This document shows, piece by piece, positions 11,903 through 28,252 of a stretch of 64,000 bases of DNA. The stretch's first letter is position 1. Every line of letters starts with the position of its first letter. A program made the translations under genes and the position numbers. The stretch lies in the NCBI GenBank assembly GCA_016584305.1, contig JACEEZ010000067.1, positions 277,501 through 341,500 on the forward strand, in the 5' to 3' direction. Origin of the DNA: Chionoecetes opilio (taxonomy: Eukaryota > Arthropoda > Malacostraca > Decapoda > Majidae). The notes beneath the pieces are model-generated. The model made no database searches and had not been told where the DNA came from. It was given only the letters and a program-made list of their open reading frames with translations.

Positions 11903-12430
11903 ATTGCGTTTCTTCCTCCCATTTTGTTTCTTCCTCCACCTCCCATTTCGTTTCTTCCACCTACCATTTCGTTTCTTCCACCTACCATTTCGTTTCTTCC
12001 ACCTACCATTTCGTTTCTTCCACCTACCATTTCGTTTCTTCCACCTACCATTTCGTTTCTTCCTCCACCTCCCATTTAGTTTCTTCCTCCACCTCCCATT
12101 TAGTTTCTTCTTCCACCTACCATTTCGTTTCTTCCTCCACTTCCCATTTCGTTTCTTCCTCCACCTCCCATTTCGTTTCTTCCTCCACCTACCATTTCGT
12201 TTCTTCCTCCACCTCCCATTTCGTATCTTCCTCCACTTCCCATTTCGTTTCTTCCTCCATCTACCATTTTGTTTCTTCCTCCACTTCCCATTTCGTTTCT
12301 TCCTCCACTTCCCATTTCGTTTCTTCCTCCATCTACCATTTTGTTTCTTCCTCCACTTCCCATTTCGTTTCTTCCTCCACTTCCCATTTCGTTTCTTCCT
12401 CCACCTACCATTTTGTTTCTTCCTGTTTTT
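11903..12430. repeat. 21-bp/24-bp pyrimidine minisatellite
   Basis: The first block (about 11944-12060) has 21-bp units CATTTCGTTTCTTCCACCTAC. The second (about 12061-12420) has 24-bp units in which the TCCTCC segment is longer by one triplet. All period lengths are multiples of three, which keeps several frames open on both strands for up to 280 codons. These translations are artefacts. Decayed TTTCTTC/CTCCACC-rich sequence continues to about 12780. Confidence 0.95.
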
Positions 12431-13245
12431 CCCTCTCTCCACCTTCTATTTCGTTTCTTTCCCCCTTTTATCTCCTCTTCTTCCACCTCCCATCATCTTG
12501 TTTCTCACGTCTCCTTAACTTTTTCTCTGCTTTCCATCTCGTGTCTTCTCCTTTTTCTCCACCCCCCATTTTGTTTCTTCTCTCCCTGTATTTCCCTATC
12601 TCTACCTCCCATTTTGTTTAGTCTCCCTTTTATATCTTCCTGTACCTCACTTATTGTTTAGTCTCCCTTAATATCCTCTCCACCTCCTACCTTCTTATTC
12701 CTACCCTTTTCAACTGTTCTCACTTCCCATTTAGTTTCTTCTCCCTTTATATCTCTATCTCTCATTTGCTTGCCTTTCTCTTTACATGCCTACCTCCCCA
12801 ATGCTCTTCCCTCCCTGCATCACCGCATCACCTTATCTGAACAAAAAATGTGACGAAGGTAGAGGCCGTGGCTTAGCATAATCGTACTCAGGTAACATGT
12901 AAGAGAGTTAAAGAACAGAGGGAATTAGAATAGGGTGCTGCCTGCCGTGTACAATGCATTTTTTGTTGCCAGTATAACTAAGTGACCACAGAGAAACCTT
13001 GGATGTGGTAATGGTGTTATAGACAGTCATCATTTTATGGAGAGACTCACTTTCTTTATACTGTTTGAACACCTTGACATATATTACCTGTGTGTTTGTA
13101 TGTATGTATGTGTGGGTGGGTGGAGGAGGAGAGTATATGACGCATGTGGTGCCTAAGTCTCCACATATGTTGCAGCTATTCATCACACAAGTCAGACACA
13201 CGCGCACATGTTTATATATTTTTTCCTCCTAAAATGAAGTATAGC

Positions 13246-13322
<77 letters not shown>

Positions 13323-13778
13323 ATAATGAACGCCCAGAGGCAGTAGCAATCTTTTCACTGGTGGAGGAGGACTTGGCGGGTCGTGTCCTCCATGCCCCTC
13401 GCTCCGCCACTTCCACTCCCCCTCAACGCCACCTCAAACACGTCATTACATTCTTGTCCTTCAGAATGAGAGGCATAAACACTCACTCAGGCAAGCACGA
13501 GAACACACACACACACACACAGGGAGAGATAGGGGGGGTCTAGTAAGTCTTGCATCTCCTCCTCCTCCTTATTCCTCTTCCCCCCCCTCCCCCCCCTCCC
13601 CTCTTCTTCCTCCTCCTGTTGGGAACCGTAGTGGTGTGTGTTTACAAGCTGTGTTTATTCTACCTGCTTCCCTTGTCTCGGTTTCCTCCTCCTTTGAGTT
13701 TGAGTCTGAGTTTGAACAGTTCTCTCATTCCCTCTCCCCCCTCGCTCATCTTTAAAACTCTCTCGCTCTCTCTCTCTC

Positions 13779-13839
<61 letters not shown>

Positions 13840-13840
13840 C

Positions 13841-13871
<31 letters not shown>

Positions 13872-13904
13872 GCGCTCTCTCTCTCGCTCGCTCTCTCTCT
13901 CCTC

Positions 13905-13995
<91 letters not shown>

Positions 13996-14640
13996 AAAGT
14001 TTTTCAAAGGGTAGTCGGTGGTGGTCGCAGAGAATGTCTCCTCGTCTGTGCCATCAATTTGTTTTGTTTTTCTGGCATGAGACTGGCCGGTGTTGACATG
14101 TCTTTTGTTTGTTGACATGCTACACTGCTGCACGTGCACTTCCTCCTCCTCCTCCTCCGTCAGTCAGTACAGTTACGTCCATCGAGTTTAGGACTCCAGG
14201 ATGTGGGGATTTTACAGTTTTTCCCTATTTTTTTTTAATATACCGTTGTTTCCGAGGGTTGTAGATCGTCAAGTCTCGTGAATGGTTATGGTGTTGGCTG
14301 AGTGTTATGTGATGGTGAGCAATATACATAGAGGGTAGAAGTAGTAACGTTACTTGAATACCTGTGTTATACCGTATGTTTAACCATCTCAAGCTATATT
14401 AGTTTATTTCTTTACATCCTTACCTATATATGTCGTAGTATTCATGCCGTTATTGTTAAGGTATCTAAGCCATTCCCGTCCCATTCATATATATATATAA
14501 CTTGTAAGGGTTTTAGGTTGGTGAATGTAGGAAAGAAAGTAACATGGAAATACAGTAACGGAAGTAAGGTAACAATTTAGCATTATTTTTTCGTTATTTA
14601 TACTTTTTTTTTTTTCCTTGATACATCCGTTTTCGGTTAC
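12431..14640. other. Intergenic with large (CT)n arrays
   Basis: A pure (CT)n array lies at 13249-13320, and an interrupted (CT)n/(CGCT) array at about 13747-13992. Short (AC)n at 13503-13521. A (TCC)n/C-rich stretch occurs at 13553-13618 and (CTC)n at 14139-14157. No gene recognised. Confidence 0.65.
13747..13992. repeat. Interrupted (CT)n array, about 245 bp
   Basis: CT dinucleotides broken by CGCT, CCTC and GTCT interruptions, suggesting an older array than the pure ones at 13249 and 20081. Confidence 0.95.
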
Positions 14641-16351
14641 CTGGGGTTGTGTGGAGGTACGGTTTCCTACTTTTATTGGCCAGGTAAGGGCGGGGCGGCG
14701 TGTTTGTTTACCTGCAAGGAAGTGACGTCACCTCCGTTTACCTGGTGGAAGTTGCGAACGATAAGCAACTTCCCAACGCGTCAGCACGGTGGGCGTCCCT
14801 TGCTGACAGGAGGCTGGGGGGGGGGGGGGGGGGGGACGCACAAACACCATTAGGTTATGATTCGCTGATAATGAGAGTGATTATTTACCTAGGGAGGAAG
14901 GCTGTGAGTGAATGTGTGTGTGGTGTGTACCACCACCGTGTTCTTTGCCGGGCTTGCAAGAGACGGGATGTTGTGAGGCCAGGAAGGTAGACAATTTAAG
15001 ACATTATTGTTCACATATTTAGCTTGACAAGTGAGGGTGTGAGGAGGAGAGACAAGGGTGAGGGAGTGAGTGTGTGGGTGAGTGTGTGAGGCGGCGCCAG
15101 GAGGGAGGGCGTTAGTCGCACATGCAAGAGTGTGAGGCTCGGCTGCTGCTCGCCCACCGCCGCTACTGTGCTCAAGTCGGGGAGCCAAGGTTAGTGTGAC
15201 GCGTGGCTACTGCTGGAGTTGTCCCCGCCCCAGGTGTGCTGCCAGGGGGTGCTTGTTGACCCTCTTGAGGTTGAGTGGCGCGGGTGTGTGTGGATGAGGT
15301 GGTGTGGATGGATGAGGCCGGAGTACTGGTGGTGGTGGTGGCGTGGGAGGCTGCCTGCGGGAGGGCGGCGGTGGCTGCCTTAATATAGCACAGCCTTGCC
15401 GCGCGGGCTGCTTATTAGTCAGTCATGGCGACGGTGCAGAGGGTAAATAGGAAGACCCGTATAAATATCTATGAATATTAGTACCATAGTTACGTTTAGG
15501 GTTTTCACTGGCGCGCAACAAGTGTTTGTTTAAGTGATAGTTTAAGCGGTGCCAGAAAAAAATTATCTTTACAATAATAAGTGTTGATGTGACTGACGGG
15601 GCGACGTGTTGTGCTGCGTCCTCGTGAATATCTCAGTCTGTGTTCGGCCCTTTGCGCTTCGTCCTCTCCCTCGTTTTCTTCACCTGGTCTAGGCTGGCGG
15701 AGGATTTTTCGTGTACTCGTCGGCGGGATTATCCAAAGCCTGAGGTAATGAAACTGCGGCGGGTGGAAGTTGACCGTGGCCAACCTGCTCAGGGCCATGG
15801 GCTCCACCACGATTCTTACCCCCCCCACCCCACGCTGCAGGGCCGGCCACGCCTAGCCAGTCTATCTATTTTTGTTTATTTGTTTACATTTATTTATTTA
15901 GGATTTTACGGGGAAGGAAGGGAGGGAGGCAGTTACCTACGTAGGTAATTTAGTCACCTGAACTTTTTGAGTTTTTGAGACATGCTCTACGTCTACGTAA
16001 TGCATGCTTCTAACATGATAGTTCAACGGTACTTTGAGAACCTGGTGGTGCGTCTATTATTATGACAGTAGGCTATTCTCCACACTCTGATAACTTGGCT
16101 GTCAGCAGGACCCAGCAGCATACGGGTGTGCATATGTGACTTAGTGCAGGTAATAGCTACATAGCGTTGTGTCTGTTTTGCAGGACTTAGCGCGCGCGCT
16201 CACACACACACACACCACACCCCACACCACACCCCACCCCACCCCACCACACCCACACCCCACACCCCACACCACCACACCCAACCACACCACACCCACA
16301 CCACACCACAACCACACCACACCACACCACACCACACACCACCCCACCCCA

Positions 16352-16418
<67 letters not shown>

Positions 16419-17301
16419 AGAGGGAGGGGGGCAGGCGTATGAGTGACACCCGTGGCGTCAAGCATGACTCAGTGGGGCCCGCGAGGCTGTCGATGCCACA
16501 GTCCAGCATTTTTTGCGTGGCACCCAATGGCTAAGTGGCGGCGCCATGCGGTGAGGCTGTGTTGATAATGAGTCAGGGTGGCGGGGCGAGGGGGCGTGCT
16601 ACCTGGCGACTAGATAGCCTAGGTGGTGATAGTTATGGGTGCTTGGGGGCGAGGCAAGGTGTGGTGGCGCGCCGCCAGGTGTGCGGGAGGGTGCCCAGTA
16701 TAGAATTTTTGAGTTGGTATCGGGCAAGGTAGGGGCGGGGCGGGGCTACAAGAGAGGCGAGGCACGTCTGCTCTGCATCAGTGCCTTACCAGACCCTCCA
16801 TCGGTCCTGTCGTCCTTCTCAGGCACCAGCACGCACACCTCAGTGCCGCTGTTGTCCTTCAGGCACCCCACGGAGCCGTAGGTCTTGACGCCAGGCACTG
16901 ACCGCACTCCACCGATAGGTGTTGTGGGTGTGTGGTGAGGGCTGGTGAGCTGCTGTGTTGTGCAGTGTAGGGCATACGCACGGGGCACCAGCGATGACAC
17001 AACCCTCACCTGTGACTGTCCACACCATCGGTATCTTGTTTAATGTTTAGTCTCGCGTGGTGACAGTGGATGCGTCAGCAATAGCAGGCCGCCACCTGCC
17101 TTGTGCCTGAGTGAGCTTCGCAGTCTTCTGTGTGCCTCCCGCGGGAGTTCAGGGGGGTGTGGTGGCCAGGCAGGGTGTGAGGGCCACCAGGCGTGTGTGG
17201 CTTCAGGGTTTATGAGTGACCCGTGTGACAGCAGCAGCCTCTTGGTGGGGGTTCGGGGAGACGAGTGTCGCGGCTGGTGCATCACCAAGAGCGTCACCGC
17301 C
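14640..17301 (+). promoter_or_regulatory. GC/CpG-rich upstream region of the 17.3-kb exon; possible promoter
   Basis: Between about 14640 and 17300 the sequence becomes clearly richer in GC and CpG than the AT-rich flanks, apart from a poly-G run (14816-14834), a C/A-rich stretch (16199-16350) and (CA)n (16352-16416). The densest CpG part is about 15090-15420. A donor-like CCAAG|GTTAGT sits at about 15185-15195, so a non-coding first exon there is possible. No TATA box or initiator is convincing. The promoter role is inferred only from composition and position. Confidence 0.25.
16199..16416. repeat. C/A-rich tract and (CA)n array
   Basis: CACACC/CCCCACCA simple sequence at 16199-16351 passes into a pure (CA)n run at about 16352-16416. 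Open frames through it (His/Thr-rich on plus, Cys/Val-rich on minus) have no coding meaning. Confidence 0.9.
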
Positions 17302-18025
17302 ATGTACGGTAACTACACCTCGGCGGGTCCTGCCTCCACGCAGGTGTATGGAACACAGTTAACTGGTAGCACCGGGTGCCCCGCCGTGGCCTCGCCAGGG
17401 GTCGAGTCGCTGATGTTTACAGTGCCGCCACCATCACAGTGTCCTGCCCAGCATGACTCCTGCACGGCTTGCGTCTCGTGCACCTCATGCGGCCGAGGCG
17501 CCCACTACCACCACTCCCCGACGCCCACCCTCGCCTCCGTCTCGCCCTCCTGCTCCTCGACCCAATCCGAGGAGGACCGCACGCTGGCGCTGCAGTTGCG
17601 AGCCGCGGCAATCTTCAACAAGACGGAGATGGTCGTCTCTGGTGGTGGGTTCGGCGGTCCTGCCACCACCCTCAGCCTGCCTCCTACTTCCTCTTCTGCC
17701 AATTTCCCCTATCCGCCTCCATCACACTTGACGCCCTACACCCATCCTGCCCAGTCCTGCGAGCCCAGTCCCGGCCAGTACTGCACCTGCAATGCCTCCC
17801 CCAACAGTACCTGCTCCAGCTCGTCCTCGCCCCTCCCGTCCTGTCCTTACCACTCCTTTGCCCTCGCCGCAACCACCACCACCACTACATCTGCGGCAGT
17901 AGGAACACCTTTCTACCCCAGCACCATCATGACCTCCCTCTCCAACACTGACTTTACCGCCAAAACAACCTCCTCCTCCAACTCTACCACCACCACCGCT
18001 TACCTTGACGCGGCGTCGCCTTCAG
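17302..18025 (+). CDS. Probable 5' coding exon of an unidentified gene (S/T/P/C-rich N-terminal region)
   Basis: I do not recognise this protein. The ATG at 17302 lies in a strong Kozak context (CACCGCCATGT), begins M-Y-G-N-Y-T-S-A-G, and stays open for 241 codons to a consensus donor, CAG|GTCAGT at 18025/18026 (phase 1). Seen in the translation: a Cys-rich patch (C-P-A-Q-H-D-S-C-T-A-C-V-S-C-T-S-C-G), a short charged patch (S-E-E-D-R-T-L-A-L-Q-L-R-A-A-A-I-F-N-K-T), a proline stretch (Y-P-P-P-S-H-L-T-P-Y), and Ser and Thr homopolymer runs. Third codon positions are strongly C/G-biased, unlike the overlapping frames. Such composition is common in the N-terminal regions of transcription factors and nuclear receptors, but no DNA-binding domain is present here, so that is only an inference. 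The frame is open upstream to 17101 without a better start (an in-frame ATG at 17212 has poor context). The next exon was not found. Confidence 0.5.
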
Positions 18026-18449
18026 GTCAGTTTTGTCCTGGACCGTCACGGCTCTGGTCCCATCCGTCTCTACCTCCCCTTTCCTCCCTCCTTAGCTAGG
18101 GTGTTGATCCAGAATTATTCAGTGGGTGGTTCAACGGAGCTCATCCACACCATTGTTATCCCCTCCCCCCTCCACGCCCTCCTGACCTGTTCCTAAACTC
18201 TGCGGGAGAATGTCGCACTCCGCCCCGCCCTTCCTACCCCTCTCAGACAGCTCACTCGCCCGACTCTTTCTACATGTCAATTCCCTCTTTCTTTCGCAGG
18301 AATCTACATGAATCTACAAACACATGCCTTACAAATACCAATGTGTGTCCGTGTGTACTGATAACGATGATTGGAACGTACCTCTCTGTAGCGTCTGGTG
18401 GTAGCGTCTTTAACTCTACATATTAACGTAGCGTCTTTAACTTTACATA
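18026..18449 (+). other. Presumed intron 3' of the 17.3-kb exon, or intergenic
   Basis: C/T-rich sequence follows the donor at 18026 for about 200 bp. There is no in-frame stop until 18097, so read-through would add 24 codons. No acceptor and exon matching phase 1 with recognisable protein was found. Confidence 0.4.
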
Positions 18450-18659
18450 TTAACCCCTTGAATCCCAGAACATAATTTTCATTGTAATTTGGCTACCATT
18501 AGACGATTTTTAGTTACAAAGCAATGTTTTATAGATATGACCTGTTTAGTAACCTTGTGCACTAACTAATTTGGTATATTCAGTTACTTTTCGTTATTTT
18601 AGTGCTAAAAACAGACCATTTTTTATAACAAAGGAAAGATCTGGGCGTGAAGGGGTTAA
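18450..18659 (+). mobile_element. MITE family B, copy 2 (TTAA-bounded)
   Basis: TTAA at 18450-18453 and 18656-18659 directly flank CCCCTTGAAT... and ...GTGAAGGGG. Much of the interior aligns with 7884-8090 in the same orientation (ATTTTCATTGTAATTTGG; ATAGATATGACCTG; AAGGAAAGATCTGGGCGTGA). This is the copy with the cleanest TTAA on both sides. Non-coding. Confidence 0.8.
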
Positions 18660-19050
18660 CTACATAAGATACCACATTATTTTTTATTATTTCGCATTTA
18701 TATCAACATTTACCTGCCTTAAGTAAACATTCTTAAACATTCAAGTAGTGATCAAACCTGGACGAGTAGATGTGCGAGTGCGGGAACGGACAGCTACATT
18801 GGCTAATTGTCCCTTCATCGTAATCAGGGGTTCGAACTGTTGCTTGTCTTTGTCGATAACATACAACTGCGCCACTCAATCACTTTCACTGCCTTGACAC
18901 CCTAAGGCTAAAATGTAAATATCACCTTTTTTTTTATCAATATTTAAGTTCAATGACACATCTCATCCGAAACAATGACCTCTTATAAAAACGGGAGAAA
19001 ACTGAGAAGTAAAAGAAGACAGTTTGTATTTGGAGACTATTTAGAAGGGA
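18660..19050. other. Intergenic, nothing recognised
   Basis: AT-rich sequence with no domain-bearing frame, repeat end or RNA gene that I can identify. Confidence 0.5.
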
Positions 19051-19740
19051 TTAAGGTTATAGATATAGGAAGAGAGATGAGAGTGGAGGGAGAAGGCATG
19101 TATATTATAAGGGGAAGAGATTAAGGTTATAGATATAGGAAGAGAGATGAGAGTGGAGGGAGAAGGCATGTATATTATAAGGGGAAGAGATTAAGGTTAT
19201 AGATATAGGAAGAGAGATGAGAGTGGAGGGAGAAGGCATGTATATTATAAGGGGAAGAGATTAAGGTTATAGATATAGGAAGAGAGATGAGAGTGGAGGG
19301 AGAAGGCATGTATATTATAAGGGGAAGAGATTAAGGTTATAGATATAGGAAGAGAGATGAGAGTGGAGGGAGAAGGCATGTATATTATAAGGGGAAGGGA
19401 TTAAGGTTATAGATATAGGAAGAGAGATGAGAGTGAGAGGAGAGGCATGTATATTATAAGGGAAAGATTAAGGTTTATAGATATAGGAGAGAGTGAGAGT
19501 GGAGGGAAGGCATGTATATTATAAGGGGAAGGGATTAAGTATAGATATAGGAAGAGAGATGAGAGTGAGGAGAAGCATGTATATTATTAAGGGAAAGATT
19601 AAGGTTATAGATATAGGAGAGAGATGAGAGTGAGGAGAAGGCATGTATATTATAAGGGGAAGGGATTAAGGTTATAGATATAGGAAGAGAGATGAGAGTG
19701 GAGGGAGAAGGCATGTATATTATAAGGGGAAGGGAATTAA
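19051..19740. repeat. 70-bp tandem repeat, about ten copies
   Basis: TTAAGGTTATAGATATAGGA recurs at 19051, 19121, 19191, 19261, 19331 and 19401 with an exact 70-bp period. About four more copies to 19740 carry small deletions (for example AAGTATAG for AAGGTTATAG). The first copies are nearly identical and the later ones decayed, so the left side was homogenised more recently. Confidence 0.95.
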
Positions 19741-23339
<3,599 letters not shown>

Positions 23340-23785
23340 GGTTCGTGAAAAGTATTAAAAAGTAAGAGTAATGTGAGAAAAAAAGTTATTGTAGTCTAGT
23401 TTCGTGAAAAAAAAGTAAGTTTCGTGAAAAATGTAAAAAAGTAGTTTCGTGAAAAATATAAAAAAGTAGTTTCGTGAAAAAATGTAAAAATAGTTTCGTG
23501 AAAAATATAATAAAGTAGTAGTAGTTTCGTGAAAAATATATAAAAGTAGTAGTTTCGTGAAAAATATAAAAAAGTAGTAGTAGTTTCGTGAAAAATTATA
23601 AAAAAAGTAGTAGTTTCGTGAAAAATAAAAAAGTAGTAGTAGTTTCGTGAAAAATATAAAAAAGTAGTAGTAGTTTCGTGAAAAATATAAAAAAGTAGTA
23701 GTAGTTTCGTGAAAAATATAAAAAAGTAGTAGTTTCGTGAAAAATATTATTAAGTAAGAACAGTTTCGTGTGAAAAATATATGTA
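23340..23785. repeat. 26-32-bp AT-rich minisatellite
   Basis: Repeating core AGTTTCGTGAAAAATATAAA with a variable number of GTA triplets and A residues between cores gives units of about 26-32 bp and around 14 copies. Variation is confined to the GTA and A runs, as expected for slippage. Confidence 0.9.
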
Positions 23786-23902
23786 TAATAAAAGTAAGAA
23801 TCTCCGTATTTTTCTCAAGAATTATTGATGAGTTCTAGAAAATTTGATGGCATGCGCTGAGGTAGTTTTATTTATTTTTCTCATTAAGTTGTAAGTTATG
23901 TG

Positions 23903-24125
23903 TGGTGGTGGTGGTTTGGTAGTTATATGGTTGTAGTGGTTCGGTAGTTATGTGGTGATGGTTCGGTAGTTATATGGTTGTAGTGGTTCGGTAGTTATGT
24001 GGTGATGGTTCGGTAGTTATGTGTTGTGGTTCGGGGAGTATCGGTAGTTTAGTTGTGTGGGGTAGTTTGTGGTGATGGTCGTAGTTATATGGGTGGTGGT
24101 CGGAAGTTATTGTGTGGTTTTCGGT
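23903..24125. repeat. GT-rich minisatellite (TTCGGTAGTTATGTGG)
   Basis: Alternating units TTCGGTAGTTATATGGTTGTAGTGG and TTCGGTAGTTATGTGGTGATGG, each about 22-25 bp, decay towards the right end. Confidence 0.85.
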
Positions 24126-24499
24126 AAATCATCTCTGTGTCGAACTATTATTTATGTTTATTATGTGTGGGACATCCTAATGGTATTCATAAACAATTTA
24201 GATATTTATTAACATTGGATAAACATACATAAGAAAAAGATATTGAAAATAATGATCCATATGGAATTTTTGGTATTTTATAAGTTCAAATTTTGTTATA
24301 TTTCCGTTACGATCACATTTGCATACGTTCGAAAAGGTTTAATGTTGGTTGGATAAACTTACGTGCATTTGTTTGTTTGTATATTTGTAAGTAAGTAAGT
24401 TTATCTATGCTTCCTGGTGAAATATGGTTGTCTAGTATCAGTATTCATATCTTATCTATCTTATCAGCTATTAGTGTTTGTCAGTTTTTCTCCTTCACT
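24126..24499. other. Intergenic, nothing recognised
   Basis: AT-rich sequence without identifiable features; a short (AAGT)n lies at about 24389-24400. Confidence 0.5.
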
Positions 24500-24810
24500 T
24501 CTTCCATCTCTCCTTCCTTTCCTCTTCCTTTACCATCTCTCCTTCCTTTCCTCTCTTCCTTTACCATCTCCTTCCTTTACTATCTCCTTCCTTTCCACTC
24601 TTCCTTTACCATCTCTCCTTCCTTTCCACTCTTCCTTTACCATCTCTCCTTCCTTTCTACTCTTCCTTTACCATCTCTCCTTCCTTTCCACTCTTCCTTT
24701 ACCATCTCTCCTTCCTTTCCACTCTTCCTTTACCATCTCTCCTTCCTTTCCACTCTTCCTTTACCATCTCTCCTTCCTTTCCACTCTTCCTTTATTCTTC
24801 CTTCCTTCCC
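24500..24810. repeat. 31-bp pyrimidine minisatellite
   Basis: Units CTCTCCTTCCTTTCCACTCTTCCTTTACCAT repeat with a 31-bp period (ACCATCTCTCC at 24608, 24639, 24670 and so on), about eight or nine copies. Because 31 is not a multiple of three, the same repeat is read in all three frames and every plus-strand frame stays open. Confidence 0.95.
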
Positions 24811-25658
24811 TTCCTTCATTCCTCCATGTCTTACCTATCTCCGTTTTTTTCTTTTTCTTTTTTCCTGCCTGGTCTTTTCTTTCTTTGATCAGTCTTTTCT
24901 TCATTCCTTCCTTCATTTAGCAGCAAGATTATTATTATTATTATTATTGCATCGTTTGTAAGGACTCTCATAAGATATAATAAAGACTTCCCTGCTAACA
25001 AAAGGAAAGTTAACAGTGTAATTATCTCTTAATTTTATCGCAACTTTCTTTGTGTTGTTGTCGAGAAATAATTAGAAGTGCAATTATAATTATAGTGTTG
25101 GGAATGGTGATTATAATTGTACTTGTCTGTCCTCAAGGAATATTGAATTATCCAAACTTTATCCTTGATGTGAGGAGGGTAAATGACAGTGTGTGATGAT
25201 TTGATATGGTGATGATAGTGAGTGGTGGTGATAAAGATAGTGAATGGTGGAGGTGATGGTGATGATTGTAGAGATGATAGTGAGTTGTGGTGGTAGTAGT
25301 GAGGATAGTGAGTGGTGGTGATAAGGATAGTGACTAGTGGTGATGATGGTGGTGGTGTTGAGGATAGTGAGTGGTGATGATGGTGTTGGTGAAGGATGGA
25401 GGTTTGGGTGGTCGGCGTGCGTGCGTGAGTTGGGGTTTGCGTGCGGAGTGGGTCACGATGGTAGTGGTGGGAGGGGTTTGGGGTAGAGGGGGGGTGTGGG
25501 TTATGGATTTACCTGTGGAAGCTACACCACCAGACAGACCACCACTGCTACTACTACCACCACCACTACAACTACTACCACCACCACTGCTACTACTACC
25601 ACCACCACCACTACATTTACCATTCTAATTAGTCTTACTAATTACGCCTTTACAAAAT

Positions 25659-25660
<2 letters not shown>
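24811..25660. other. Intergenic; degenerate GTGATGATAGTGA repeats
   Basis: Loose GTGGTGATGATAGTGAGTGG-type repetition runs from about 25190 to 25385, then a G-rich stretch and ACC/ACT triplet sequence at 25540-25617. Short (ATT)n at about 24930-24950. No gene. Confidence 0.6.
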
Positions 25661-25935
<275 letters not shown>

Positions 25936-26029
25936 CAAAGGGGGGGTCGAGCGTGACGCAGGAGTATTGGCGATCGAACTCAACAGGGCCCTTGGAGAAG
26001 GGGTGAGGGGAGGGGAAGAAGGGGAAGGG

Positions 26030-26615
26030 GAGACTGATCGGTGGAGAGGAGAAGAAGGGGAGACTGCTAGGTAGGAAGAAGGGGGAGACTGCTAGGTAGG
26101 AAGAAGGGGGAGACTGCTAGGTTGGAAGAAGGGGGAGACTGCTAGGTAGGAAGAAGGGGAGACTGCTAGGTTGGAAGAAGGGGGAGACTGCTAGGTTGGA
26201 AGAAGGGGAGACTGCTAGGTAGGAAGAAGGGGAGACTGCTAGGTAGGAAGAAGGGGGAGACTGCTAGGTAGGAAGAAGGGGGAGACTGCTAGGTTGGAAG
26301 AAGGGGAGACTGCTAGGTTGGAAGAAGGGGAGACTGCTAGGTTGGAAGAAAGGGGAGACTGCTAGGTTGGAAGAAGGGGGAGACTGCTAGGTTGGAAGAA
26401 AGGGGAGACTGCTAGGTTGGAAGAAGGGGGAGACTGCTGGGTAGGAAGAAGGGGAAGACTGCTAGGTTGGAAGAAGGGGGAGACTGCTAGGTTGGAAGAA
26501 GGGGGAGACTGCTGGGAGGGAGACGAAGGGGAGACTGCTAGGTTGGAAGAAGGGGGAGACTGCTGGGAGGGGAGACGAAGGGGAGACTGCTGGGTAGGAA
26601 GAAGGGGAAGGGGGA
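26030..26615. repeat. 24-25-bp purine minisatellite
   Basis: Units GGGGAGACTGCTAGGTTGGAAGAAG (T/A variants GGTTGG and GGTAGG) repeat about 23 times. Length varies by one G or A in the G-run. The array is strongly purine-rich on the plus strand, the opposite of the CT arrays. Confidence 0.95.
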
Positions 26616-26689
26616 AGAAAGGGCGTCACACGATTGTTTGCTCCCTTTATGTGGCTGTCTTTCTATAATGATGTCCGTAGCGCTTATAG

Positions 26690-27126
26690 GGAAAGAATGT
26701 ATTAGTAGGGAAATATAGACACAATGGTTGGTACTTTAGGTCAGGTCTGTTTTGGTTTAGATAGGATTAGTTCATTTTACATCAGGCTAGTCTAGGTTCG
26801 GTTTGGTTTAGTTTTGGTTAGGTTATTTTGTTAAGAAAGTATCAATAGAAAAATAGACCAAATGGGTTAGGTCAGGTTAGGTTAGGTTTGTTTTGGATAG
26901 GTATAGGTAAGGTTTGAGTTTAAGCTTGTTTAGGTTAGGATATATTAGGTATAGTTAAGGCTAGTCTAGGTTAGTTTAGTAGGTTCGGTTATTTTGTTAA
27001 GAAAGTATCAGTATAAAATTACGGATAAAATGTTTAGTTTAAGTTAAAATTGGTTTGTTTAGGCTAGTAGATTAGGTTCTATTTAGGTTTGGTTAGATTA
27101 GGTACAAGTTTGCTTAGTTTTTTTTC
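26690..27126. repeat. Degenerate TTAGG-like stretch with a partial ~163-bp duplication
   Basis: Many scattered TTAGG, TTAGGT and TTGGTT words, including GGTTAGGTCAGGTTAGGTTAGG at about 26872-26890. The arthropod telomere repeat is TTAGG, but here it is too irregular to be a telomere array. Two copies of TTATTTTGTTAAGAAAGTAT (about 26826 and 26989) show an internal direct duplication. Confidence 0.5.
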
Positions 27127-28250
<1,124 letters not shown>

Positions 28251-28252
28251 GG

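Noticed and set aside
11776..12621. Long plus- and minus-strand open frames (up to 281 codons)
   Set aside because: They run through a 21/24-bp minisatellite whose period is a multiple of three; several frames are open at once and the translations are pure repeats.
13660..14139. Arg-Glu-rich minus-strand frame
   Set aside because: Translation of an interrupted (CT)n array.
24407..24961. Three overlapping plus-strand frames rich in Leu/Phe/Ser
   Set aside because: 31-bp minisatellite read in all three frames.
26690..27126. True telomere array
   Set aside because: TTAGG words are irregular and mixed with TTGGTT and unrelated sequence, with unique DNA on both sides.
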